From Acidobacteriota bacterium (GTDB lineage: Bacteria > Acidobacteriota > Terriglobia > Acidiferrales > UBA7541): a stretch of DNA of 64,000 bases. Every line of letters starts with the position of its first letter. Positions within the stretch are counted from its first letter, which is position 1. The stretch covers positions 1 through 64,000 of the forward strand of contig JABDFR010000005.1 of assembly GCA_013286465.1 (NCBI GenBank), read 5' to 3'. Under the pieces are notes generated by a model. That model ran no database searches, was not told the DNA's origin, and saw only the letters and a program-made list of their open reading frames with translations. The position numbers were made by a program, and so were the translations under genes. Shown here one piece after another: positions 39,865 to 48,509 of this stretch.

Positions 39865-41361
39865 CTAACGGCCTGTCACGGCGGTCAGTTCGCTAAGCCG
39901 GTGCAGCGCGCGATCGTCGAAAGCTGCTTCGGTGATGCGCCATCGCCAATTTCCGCGTGAATGCCCCGGCACGTTCATGCGCGCTTCACTGCCGAGGCCA
40001 AAAACATCCTGCAGCGGAATCACGGCGAATTGCGCGACCGAGGAAAGAACGGCAGTGATGAAATGCCAGTGGATTTCTTTCTCAGAAGAAACGCGCAGTT
40101 GCAGATAAGCGCGAGCGCAGGCGCGTTCAGACTTTGCGCTACTGCCATTTTTCCGCAGGCTGTTCCACCAGCCGCAAACGGTGTCGTTATCGTGCGTTCC
40201 GGTAAAGGCGACTGAATTGATTTGGTAATTGTGCGGGCGGTGCGGCGAATCTTTGCCATCGAATGCGAATTGCAGAACGGTCATTCCGGGAAATGCGAAT
40301 TCGCGGCGCACCGCTTCCACTTCCGGAGTGATGACTCCCAAATTTTCCGCGACGAACGGCAGGCGGCCCAACGCGCGTCGAGCTGCGGCAAACATTCGTG
40401 CACCCGGGGCCTTTATCCAGTGCCCATTTTGAGCCGTTCGCGCGCGAGCCGGAACTTCCCAGAATGCGATGAAGCCCCGGAAGTGATCGATGCGGGCCAT
40501 ATCAACGAGATCGAGCGTGGCGCGAAACCGATCGATCCACAGACGGAAGCCGCTTTCGGCGATCGCGCCCCAGTGGTAGACCGGATTGCCCCAAAGCTGT
40601 CCGGTGCGGCTGAAATAGTCGGGAGGAACGCCGCCGACATGGCGCGGCTCGCCGCGCGAATCGAGGTCGAAAAATTCCGGATGCGCCCAGACGTCCGCGC
40701 TATCGCGCTCGACATAAAACGGAATGTCGCCGAAAATCGCGATGTGATTCTTGGCGGAAGATTTTCTTAGTAGCGACCATTGCCGGAAAAATTCGAATTG
40801 CACGAACTTCTGAAAACGTATTTCGTCATCCGAAGGTTTCGTGCGCGGATCGAAATGCGTCCATCGCTTTCCGCCATTTGCGGATTTCAGAGCCATGAAG
40901 CGCGCAAAGGGTTCGAGCCAGGCTGCGCTGCGGCGCTCGAAGGCGCGAAATTCGCGTGCCGGCGAGAATCCGGCGAAGGCGCGACGCAACAGGCCATGCT
41001 TGTAAGGAGTCACGTTCTCGAAATCAACGCGCGAGTTCGGGAATCGCGGCGTATGGCGCAGATCTTTCGCGGAGAGGTAGCCATTTTCGACCAGCAATTC
41101 CGGGCTGATCAGAAGCGGATTGCCCGCAAATGAAGAAACGCTTTGGTAGGGCGAGCCGCTGAGGCGAGTCGGACCGAGCGGAAGGACTTGCCAAATTTTC
41201 TGTCCGCCGGCGACTAATTGCTCCACGAATCGATGAGCGGATGGCCCGAAATCTCCGATGCCGAAGCGGCTGGGAAGCGAAGTTGGGTGCAGCAGTATTC
41301 CGCTCGATCGCCGCAATCCGTTGATCTCGGGTTTTGTCATGCTCTGCGTTCCACTGGTCAT
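39865..41361 (-). CDS. malQ: 4-alpha-glucanotransferase (amylomaltase)
   Basis: SSGILLHPTSLPSRFGIGDFGPSAHRFVEQL; PLGPTRLSGSPYQSVSSFAGNP; RIDHFRGFIAFWEVPA; AENLGVITPEVEAVR; GTHDNDTVCGWW. Confidence 0.93.
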   Translation of the reverse strand: MTSGTQSMTKPEINGLRRSSGILLHPTSLPSRFGIGDFGPSAHRFVEQLVAGGQKIWQVLPLGPTRLSGSPYQSVSSFAGNPLLISPELLVENGYLSAKDLRHTPRFPNSRVDFENVTPYKHGLLRRAFAGFSPAREFRAFERRSAAWLEPFARFMALKSANGGKRWTHFDPRTKPSDDEIRFQKFVQFEFFRQWSLLRKSSAKNHIAIFGDIPFYVERDSADVWAHPEFFDLDSRGEPRHVGGVPPDYFSRTGQLWGNPVYHWGAIAESGFRLWIDRFRATLDLVDMARIDHFRGFIAFWEVPARARTAQNGHWIKAPGARMFAAARRALGRLPFVAENLGVITPEVEAVRREFAFPGMTVLQFAFDGKDSPHRPHNYQINSVAFTGTHDNDTVCGWWNSLRKNGSSAKSERACARAYLQLRVSSEKEIHWHFITAVLSSVAQFAVIPLQDVFGLGSEARMNVPGHSRGNWRWRITEAAFDDRALHRLSELTAVTGR

Positions 41362-41424
41362 GCACTACGGGCTGATTATAAGTCGCGTAGACTCGAAACT
41401 ACGATTCGGCTGCGCGGCCTGTCG

Positions 41425-43620
41425 CTACGTCTGTTCGACGAGCGCCGGCTCGATCGGCATCGCGGCGTTTTCGTGATCGCCATCCGATCGTTCCAACAGC
41501 AAAACCAGAAAAGTGTGAGACGACGCGGTGATCGTTTCGCCGGGCTGAAAATGTTTGCCGCTCGGGCCGCCGTCGCGTTGGCTCGAGTCGAGCAAGAGCT
41601 TCCATCTTTTCGCACCGGCAGAAGAAGGCAGAATAAAAGGTGTGTCGGCCGGCCCGCCGTTCAACAGCAGAAAAATCACGGCGTCCCAGTTTTCAATTTC
41701 CGGAGGCATGGGGCGGGCCCGGCCATCGATCATCATCCCAAAGCGTTGATTCGCCGCATTGTTCCAGTCTTCCTGCGTCATCTCGCGGCCGCTGGGCGTA
41801 ATCCAGGTGACATCGCGGACGCCAACGGAGTCATTGCGCGCGCCGCTCAAAAATCTCGTTTTCCGCAGCACCGCATAGGTATTCCGCAGCGCGGTAAGCC
41901 GCCGCACAAAATCGATCAGCGGACGATTCTGGGCTGCGAGACTCCAGTCCACCCAACTCGTTTCATTATCCTGGCAGTAAGCGTTGTTGTTGCCGTGCTG
42001 CGTGCGTCCGAACTCGTCGCCGGCCAGCATCATCGGCGTTCCTTGCGATAATAAAAGCGTTGCGAGCATGTTGCGCATCTGCCGCAGCCGCAGCTCTTGA
42101 ATTGCCGGATCGTCTGTCGGCCCTTCCACGCCATAATTGAACGAGTGATTGTCGGAAGTTCCGTCTTTGTTGCTTTCGCCGTTGGCCTCGTTGTGCTTCT
42201 CGTTGTAGGAAACGAGATCGGCCAGCGTAAATCCATCGTGCGCGGTCACAAAATTCACCGAAGCCCATGGTTTTCGCCCATGCTTATCAAAAATATCTCC
42301 GGAAGCGCAGAGGCGCGGAGCCAGCGCCGCCGGACTCGCGCTTCCTTTCCAGAATCCGCGCACGGTGTCGCGAAATTTATCGTTCCACTCGGCCCAACCC
42401 GGCGGAAATGCGCCCACCTGATAGCCGCTTGGCCCAAGATCCCACGGCTCAGCAATCAGCTTCACGCTGCCCAGCACCGGATCCTGGCCACAGGCTTTCA
42501 GAAAGCCGCTTTGCGTGTTGAAACCATCGGGTTCGCGCGCCAAAATCGTGCCGAGATCAAACCGGAATCCATCCACCTGCGTTTCTTCCACCCAATAGCG
42601 CAAGCTATCGGTGACCATCTGAATCACACGCGGATGCGAAAGATTCACCGTGTTTCCCGTGCCGGTATCATTGACGTAGTGCCGCCGTGAATCAGGGACC
42701 AGGCGGTAGTAGCTGGCGTTGTCGATTCCCTTGAAGCAGAGCGTGGGCCCAAACTCGTTGCCTTCCGCAGTATGGTTGTAGACCACATCCAAAATCACTT
42801 CGATCCCGGCGTCATGAAAGCGCGCGGTCATCTCCTTGAACTCGTGCAAGGCTCGATTCGGCTCCGCAGCGTAGCTCGGATCGGGCGCAAAGAAGGCGAT
42901 GGTGTTGTATCCCCAATAATTAGTCAGATTTTTTTCGAGCAAGTAGCGATCGTTCACAAACGCATACACCGGCATCAATTCGATCGAAGTGACGCCCAGC
43001 GATTTGATATGCGCGATCACTTCGCGGCTCGCCAATCCGGAAAATGTGCCGCGGCGCTTGCGAGGCACGCTGCGCAGCGAGTGCGTATAGCCCCGTACGT
43101 GCAGCTCATAAATAATCGTCCGTTCCCAAGGCACCGGATGGCGGCGGGTGTGCACGCGCCAGCGGAAGCTGGTATCCACCACCATGCATTTGGGAACGAA
43201 CTGCGCACTGTCCCTTTCATCGAAGGATAGATCGCCGTTCGCGGCGCCAATCGTGTAGCCGAAGCAGGCATCGTCCCATTTCAACCGGCCGACGTGAGAG
43301 CGCGCATACGGATCGAGCAACAATTTATTGGGATTAAAGCGATGGCCCTCTTCGGGAGCATACGGCCCATGCACGCGAAAGCCGTAGACCGTGCCCGGAC
43401 CGACGCCCTGGAGATAGCCGTGCCAAATTTCGTCGGTAAATTCGGGCAGATCAACGCGCTTGAGCTCGTGTTCACCGGTGGAATCGAAAAGGCAAAGCTC
43501 CACACGCGTAGCATTCGCCGAAAAAACCGCGAAGTTCGTACCCGCACCATCCCAAGTGGCGCCGCGCGGATGCGGGCTGCCCGCGCGCGCGACTGCCGCA
43601 GTCAGATCACTGGTAGCCAT
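41425..43620 (-). CDS. glgX: Glycogen debranching enzyme (GH13, GlgX/isoamylase type)
   Basis: GSPHPRGATWDGAGTNFAVFSANATRVELCLF; EVILDVVYNHTAEGNEFGPTLCFKGIDNASYYRL; VDGFRFDLGTILAREP. Start 43620 or 43653. Confidence 0.93.
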   Translation of the reverse strand: MATSDLTAAVARAGSPHPRGATWDGAGTNFAVFSANATRVELCLFDSTGEHELKRVDLPEFTDEIWHGYLQGVGPGTVYGFRVHGPYAPEEGHRFNPNKLLLDPYARSHVGRLKWDDACFGYTIGAANGDLSFDERDSAQFVPKCMVVDTSFRWRVHTRRHPVPWERTIIYELHVRGYTHSLRSVPRKRRGTFSGLASREVIAHIKSLGVTSIELMPVYAFVNDRYLLEKNLTNYWGYNTIAFFAPDPSYAAEPNRALHEFKEMTARFHDAGIEVILDVVYNHTAEGNEFGPTLCFKGIDNASYYRLVPDSRRHYVNDTGTGNTVNLSHPRVIQMVTDSLRYWVEETQVDGFRFDLGTILAREPDGFNTQSGFLKACGQDPVLGSVKLIAEPWDLGPSGYQVGAFPPGWAEWNDKFRDTVRGFWKGSASPAALAPRLCASGDIFDKHGRKPWASVNFVTAHDGFTLADLVSYNEKHNEANGESNKDGTSDNHSFNYGVEGPTDDPAIQELRLRQMRNMLATLLLSQGTPMMLAGDEFGRTQHGNNNAYCQDNETSWVDWSLAAQNRPLIDFVRRLTALRNTYAVLRKTRFLSGARNDSVGVRDVTWITPSGREMTQEDWNNAANQRFGMMIDGRARPMPPEIENWDAVIFLLLNGGPADTPFILPSSAGAKRWKLLLDSSQRDGGPSGKHFQPGETITASSHTFLVLLLERSDGDHENAAMPIEPALVEQT

Positions 43621-43841
43621 GAGCTCCGAGACGCTTTTCCCAAAAATTTTCATGAAGCCTTTCCGGGATGCGAATTTTGCCACGACCGGCAAAACTGTCG
43701 AATACCGCGAAGACCTTAGAGATGATATGGCGCAACTGCTATTTTTTTGGCTCAACTCCGAAGGTATTGGAGATGAGCCGAGCCCTGAACGTGAGCTGCG
43801 GCTCGAGCTAATCGCCGCCAAAAATCGATGATGTCTCGCGA

Positions 43842-44120
43842 TCAGGCCTTGCGAGCGAGTTCGCCGTTGGGGAATTCGAGCGATTCGCTGACGGTAACGT
43901 CAGCGGCGCGAAGACGTTTCACGGTCAGCTCCTCGACCTCGAAGGATTTGAATTTGGCATTCTCGACGGAGAGCCGCCGGATCGCCAATCGCCCGATGGC
44001 CAGTGCTCCGACGGCCAGAGCGCCGATTGCAAACGCACCAACCGCGACCGCGCCGATTGCCGTGGCCGTTATGGCCACGCCGCGAAGCGCCAGCTTCTGT
44101 GACTTGTTTCGCTCCCACAT
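43842..44120 (-). CDS. Small protein with regular 5-residue repeats (beta-helix-like)
   Basis: AIGAV AVGAF AIGAL AVGAL AIGRL AIRRL SVENA KFKSF EVEEL TVKRL RAADV. Confidence 0.6.
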   Translation of the reverse strand: MWERNKSQKLALRGVAITATAIGAVAVGAFAIGALAVGALAIGRLAIRRLSVENAKFKSFEVEELTVKRLRAADVTVSESLEFPNGELARKA

Positions 44121-44185
44121 TGAAATTGCCTCCTAGCGACACCGCGCGACTCGACCGTTCGCAATGGCCGTCTGCGCGCTGAAAG

Positions 44186-45646
44186 TCAATGATTGCTCGA
44201 TGCTGCGCTCTGCCGCAGCACCACCTGCGATGAATCTTTGAGCTCGGTAACGATCAAGAATCTGCGCGATGGCGCGCCCGCCGGCGCATCCGCGGCGAGA
44301 GTTTTCAGTGGACCGATTGCTTGCGCGATTCCTGCTCCATCGGGATTCGTCTTCAGCACGCTTAGCGGTTCGAGTTTTCCGAAAGGCGCTTGGGCGGATT
44401 CCGCGAGGTACACCTGGTATTGCTTTTTGGGCGACAGCCCTCGCGCTGCAATTTGAACTAGATCGAGGAAGCCGAGAGAGTTCACCGCGACGGTTGCTTG
44501 CGCGTCGGGCAACGCGGAGCCCGCGGCCTCGAGCGTGAGGCGCGCGGTATTGCCGGCGTCGCCGAGCGGCGCTAGATTTTCCGTGCCCGCTCCGTTCGGA
44601 ACAGCGTTCGGCACATAGACCAGCGCTTGAGAAGTCTGGCCGATCGGAATGCTGGCGATCACTTGATTGCTGAGCGTGTCGATGGCCACAGCCTGCACGC
44701 TGTTTTCCAGCGCCACGTAAATTCGCGAGCCATCGCCGGATGGCCAGAGTCCGTGCGGCAATTCGCCTACAGGAATGGTGGCCACAAGTTCGGGAGTGGC
44801 GCCGCGGCGAAATACTTTCACAACACCCAAGCCGCCAATCGTGACGTAGGCGAATTTGCCGTTGCGATTGTTCGCGAAATTCACGTGATTGGTGATCGGC
44901 CCGGTCTCGAGCAGGGCCGTTTGTGCGAATGGCGGCTTGGCGCTAAAGACCTGCACTTTGCCGGCATCTTTCAGGGTGATCCAGACTTCATCATTCTCCG
45001 GACTCACGGCAATGTTGGGGCAGAAAGGGCTGGCCTGCGCCAGGCGCTTGATAATTTGATGCGACGCCACATCAACGACGTCGAGTTCGGGAGTAAAGCT
45101 GGAGCAAACGAACCCGTAGCGGCCGTCCGTTCCGAACATCGTCATACCCGGACCGTTGGCCAAAGTAATGCGGCGGACTTCCTTCATCTGCCCGAGGTCA
45201 ATTACGGAAATAAAATCTTCGCCGCGCACGGTAACCCAGAGTTCGCTGCCGCTCGGCGTGAAAAATGCTTCATGCGGCGAACGGCCAACGTAAACGACGC
45301 CTCTGACAGCGTTGGTTGCGGTGTCGATGATCGTGACCGAATTCGAAGCGATCGAAACTACGGCGAGTGTTTTTCCATCCGGAGAATAGCCGAGACCATG
45401 GACCAGCAGTTGGCCCTTGTAGAGCGGGCTTAACGCGCCGGGCACTGGATCGCCAAGACGGATCACGCCGAGCAATTTGTTGGATGCAGGATCGATCACT
45501 GAAACGGTGTTTGACGTCTGATTGGCCGCGTAAACGCGATCGCGGGCGGATACGGGTATGTCTGCGCGTCCCCAGGGCGCTTGCTGCGCGCATGCGCAGG
45601 CCGGACCAATCAAGCAAAAGAATGCCAGGCCATAAATTCGCTTCAT
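44186..45646 (-). CDS. Secreted YVTN-type beta-propeller protein
   Basis: Repeats such as RVYAANQTSNTVSVIDPASNKLLGVIRLG and LAVVSIASNSVTIIDTATNAVRGVVYVG; signal peptide MKRIYGLAFFCLIGPACACAQ. Confidence 0.8.
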   Translation of the reverse strand: MKRIYGLAFFCLIGPACACAQQAPWGRADIPVSARDRVYAANQTSNTVSVIDPASNKLLGVIRLGDPVPGALSPLYKGQLLVHGLGYSPDGKTLAVVSIASNSVTIIDTATNAVRGVVYVGRSPHEAFFTPSGSELWVTVRGEDFISVIDLGQMKEVRRITLANGPGMTMFGTDGRYGFVCSSFTPELDVVDVASHQIIKRLAQASPFCPNIAVSPENDEVWITLKDAGKVQVFSAKPPFAQTALLETGPITNHVNFANNRNGKFAYVTIGGLGVVKVFRRGATPELVATIPVGELPHGLWPSGDGSRIYVALENSVQAVAIDTLSNQVIASIPIGQTSQALVYVPNAVPNGAGTENLAPLGDAGNTARLTLEAAGSALPDAQATVAVNSLGFLDLVQIAARGLSPKKQYQVYLAESAQAPFGKLEPLSVLKTNPDGAGIAQAIGPLKTLAADAPAGAPSRRFLIVTELKDSSQVVLRQSAASSNH

Positions 45647-45648
45647 AA

Positions 45649-46062
45649 TTACCGCTCCTCAGGACCGCTTCGCGCGGCGGCAGGCTTCTCCTGCGGTGAG
45701 CCGGGCCCGTGCTGCTTCAACCACAGCTGCATCAACTGAATTTCGGATTGTTGATCGGTGACTATTTCTTGCGCCAGCCGGCGCATTTGCGGATCTTTGC
45801 CATAGAGGAGTTGCGTCTTGGCCATTTCGATAGCTGCCTGATGATGCGCAAGCATCAGACGGACAAAATCCATGTCGCTGCTTCCGGACGGTTGAACCGA
45901 CGCCATTGTGGCATGCATTTTGTCCATGGCGCTCATCAGCGCGGACCAGTCGGGTCCGGGCGCAGTCTTCTGGCCGTTGACGAGAGAGTCTCGCCGCGAA
46001 GACGCGGCCGTAATGACGGGAATCAAAATCACCAGAACTAAGAATCGCTTTGTGATTTTCAA
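45649..46062 (-). CDS. DUF305-family secreted protein, probable TTG start
   Basis: SDMDFVRLMLAHHQAAIEMAKTQLLYGKDPQMRRLAQEIVTDQQSEIQLMQLWL; TTG at 46062 preceded by GGAGGGGGAAGA and followed by a signal peptide (LKITKRFLVLVILIPVITAASS). Confidence 0.8.
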   Translation of the reverse strand: MKITKRFLVLVILIPVITAASSRRDSLVNGQKTAPGPDWSALMSAMDKMHATMASVQPSGSSDMDFVRLMLAHHQAAIEMAKTQLLYGKDPQMRRLAQEIVTDQQSEIQLMQLWLKQHGPGSPQEKPAAARSGPEER

Positions 46063-46174
46063 TCTTCCCCCTCCATTGCGTCGCACGTTCTGGGTTCGTC
46101 CATTCGCGCGCCGGAATATTAGTGAGACGAAGCCGCCTTGGGAGACGAAACAGTCCAGCGAGTGCAAATTGTAA

Positions 46175-46194
46175 CGCGGCGGCAGGCCGCCGCG
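46175..46194. repeat. GC-rich hairpin CGCGGCGG-CAGG-CCGCCGCG
   Basis: Perfect 8-bp stem with 4-nt loop in the marR/DUF305 divergent gap. Confidence 0.6.
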
Positions 46195-46262
46195 CAGCCT
46201 ATGGGTACGCACGCCCGCGGCTGGAGCGGGAATTTGAGCGGCATCGGACGGCAAAATACGTC

Positions 46263-46291
46263 TTGACAATAGTCGTTATAACGAGTATTAT
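46263..46291 (+). promoter_or_regulatory. Consensus-like sigma70 promoter with palindromic operator candidate, marR
   Basis: TTGACA-(17)-TATTAT; spacer holds the palindrome TCGTTATAACGA (46273-46284). Confidence 0.75.
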
Positions 46292-46297
46292 CGGATC

Positions 46298-46762
46298 ATG
46301 AAGAAGATCGGAGCAGCGGAGAAGCAACGGCACCCCGGCCCGTCTCCCGAAGAAGCAGCCTTGCTCGATCTGCTGCGCACGACGGACATCCTTTCCCGCG
46401 GCCTGCTGCAAGTGCTCAAGCCCGAAGATCTTTCCGGGACGCAATACAACGTCCTCCGAATTCTTCGCGGGGCTCCCGAGGGGCTGGCTTGCGGCGAAAT
46501 CGCCAACCGCATGATCACGCGCGATCCGGACGTCACCCGGCTGCTCGATCGTCTCGAAAAGCGCGGCTTGATCTCGCGGTGCCGTGAAACGAAGGACCGC
46601 CGCACGGTCATGACGCGAATCACTCCGGCAGGCTTGAAGTTATTGGCCAATCTCGACGAACCGGTGCAGTCCGCGCACCGCAGGCAGTTAGGTCACCTGG
46701 GACCGAAGCGGTTGCGAGCGTTAGCGGAACTCTTGCATATCGCCCGCAGTCGCGAGAATTAA
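46298..46762 (+). CDS. MarR-family transcriptional regulator
   Basis: LSGTQYNVLRILRGAPEGLACGEIANRMITRDPDVTRLLDRLEKRGLISRCRETKDRRTVMTRITPAGLKLL. Confidence 0.88.
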   Translation: MKKIGAAEKQRHPGPSPEEAALLDLLRTTDILSRGLLQVLKPEDLSGTQYNVLRILRGAPEGLACGEIANRMITRDPDVTRLLDRLEKRGLISRCRETKDRRTVMTRITPAGLKLLANLDEPVQSAHRRQLGHLGPKRLRALAELLHIARSREN

Positions 46763-46846
46763 TTTGGACCCATTATTTGTTGCAACGACTATCGGGATAA
46801 CGCATCTAATCCCGAGATACGAAGTGCCAATCGAAAGGAGACTTAC

Positions 46847-47404
46847 ATGAGCGCACAAGCAACACCGCAGACCGCAACATCCACCTGGAACATCGATCCC
46901 GTGCATTCCGCCGCGGAATTCAAAGTGAAACATATGATGATTTCCAACGTGAAGGGCCACTTTACCGGCCTAAAAGGTGTCCTCACTCTGGACGAAAACG
47001 ACGTGACGAAATCCCGGGTGGAAGGCACGATCGACGTGTCTACGATTACCACTCGCGAGCCGCAGCGCGACGCCCATCTCAGGAGCGCCGAATTTTTCGA
47101 TGTGGAGAAATTTCCCACTATGTCTTTCCAATCCAAGTTGATCACCCGTGAAGGCGATGGCGAACTGGTCGTAAGCGGTGACCTCATCATTCACGGCGTC
47201 ACGCGCGAGGTTGAATTTACGGTCGAAGGGCCGACGCCCCCGGGAAAAGATCCGTGGGGAAATACGCGCCTGGGCGCCTCGGCAACCACCAAGATCAGCC
47301 GCAAGGATTTCGGCTTGAACTATAACGCCGCGCTAGAAACTGGCGGTATTCTGATCGGCGACGAGGTCACCATCACGGTAGAAGTCGAATTCGTAAAGGC
47401 GTAA
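46847..47404 (+). CDS. YceI-family protein
   Basis: STWNIDPVHSAAEFKVKHMMISNVKGHFTGLKGVLTLDE; FFDVEKFPTMSFQSKLI; LIIHGVTREVEFTVEG. Confidence 0.93.
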   Translation: MSAQATPQTATSTWNIDPVHSAAEFKVKHMMISNVKGHFTGLKGVLTLDENDVTKSRVEGTIDVSTITTREPQRDAHLRSAEFFDVEKFPTMSFQSKLITREGDGELVVSGDLIIHGVTREVEFTVEGPTPPGKDPWGNTRLGASATTKISRKDFGLNYNAALETGGILIGDEVTITVEVEFVKA

Positions 47405-47419
47405 AGCTCGCCGAGCGAT

Positions 47420-47446
47420 GTAGCACAGGCACTCCTGCCTGTGCAC
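47420..47446 (+). repeat. 27-nt palindromic dispersed element, intergenic copy (gtagcacaggcactcctgcctgtgcac)
   Basis: 26/27 identical to the minus-strand sequence of 1427-1453 inside gltB. Confidence 0.85.
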
Positions 47447-47529
47447 GATGCCGGCAAAAGCATCTAGTAGAACGCATCTCAGCCGGCGATTCGACTCTTG
47501 CAATCTCGCCGCGCTCGAAAGGAAACACA

Positions 47530-48435
47530 ATGTCTCTAAGACCAGTTAAGAAGATTTTGCAAACACAACCAACTCTCGAAGGCGCGGGCGTAAAACTGCA
47601 ACGCGCCTTCGGTTTCGGCAAAACCAAGGATTTCGATCCGTTCTTGCTACTGGACGATTTCCGCAACGAGAATCCAGCAGATTACATCGCCGGCTTTCCC
47701 TGGCATCCGCATCGCGGCATCGAGACCATTACCTACGTGCTCGCCGGTTCCGTCGAACACGGCGATAGCCTCGGCAACAAAGGCAAAATGACCGCCGGCG
47801 ACGTGCAATGGATGACCGCCGGCAGCGGCATCCTTCATCAGGAAATGCCCAAGGGCGATCCCAACGGCCGCATGCACGGCTTTCAACTCTGGGCCAATCT
47901 CCCGGCCGCGCTCAAGATGACCGATCCGCGCTATCAAGACATCCCGGCCAAAGAGATCCCCGAAGTCACCGACGATGACGGCACGAAGGTCCGCGTAATT
48001 TGCGGCGATTTTTGGGGAAAGAAGGGCCCGGTAGAAGGCGTGGCCGCTGATCCGAGCTACTTGGATGTTTCGGTAGCGCCGGGCCAGCGCAAGCGCCTCA
48101 AAATCGAAACCACGCGCAACGCCTTCGCCTATGTCTTCGCAGGTTCGGGAACATTCCGCGATTCCTCGGAACCGCGCGCGGTGCTCACGGAATCAGGCAT
48201 CGATCCCAATGCCGCGCCCGTCTATGACGTCAACAATCATTCGCTGGTGCTCTTCGATCGCGGCGATGAAATCAGCGTCCAGTCCGGCGATGAAGGAATT
48301 CGCTTCCTGCTGGTCTCGGGCAAACCGATCGAAGAGCCGGTCGCCTGGTACGGTCCGATCGTAATGAACACGCAGGAGCAGATCCGCCAAGCCATGGCCG
48401 ATCTGCAAACCGGCGAGTTCATCAAGCATCGTTAA
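47530..48435 (+). CDS. Pirin-family protein
   Basis: DPFLLLDDFRNENPADYIAGFPWHPHRGIETITYVLAGSVEHGDSLGNKGKMTAGDVQWMTAGSGILHQEMP. Confidence 0.93.
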   Translation: MSLRPVKKILQTQPTLEGAGVKLQRAFGFGKTKDFDPFLLLDDFRNENPADYIAGFPWHPHRGIETITYVLAGSVEHGDSLGNKGKMTAGDVQWMTAGSGILHQEMPKGDPNGRMHGFQLWANLPAALKMTDPRYQDIPAKEIPEVTDDDGTKVRVICGDFWGKKGPVEGVAADPSYLDVSVAPGQRKRLKIETTRNAFAYVFAGSGTFRDSSEPRAVLTESGIDPNAAPVYDVNNHSLVLFDRGDEISVQSGDEGIRFLLVSGKPIEEPVAWYGPIVMNTQEQIRQAMADLQTGEFIKHR

Positions 48436-48448
48436 GCCGCAGCCCCTC

Positions 48449-48486
48449 GCGGATTAGCGCGCCGGATGTATAGCGCGCTGATCCGC
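48449..48486. terminator. 14-bp-stem hairpin downstream of pirin
   Basis: GCGGATTAGCGCGC-(10 nt)-GCGCGCTGATCCGC, one imperfect pair. Confidence 0.4.
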
Positions 48487-48509
48487 ATTACAATCCATCG
48501 CCATCCTTC

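Noticed and set aside
43842-44120. Repeat array or CRISPR-like signal in this segment
   Set aside because: The DNA periodicity reflects 5-codon protein repeats with no conserved direct repeat and spacer structure. No CRISPR array was seen anywhere in the window.
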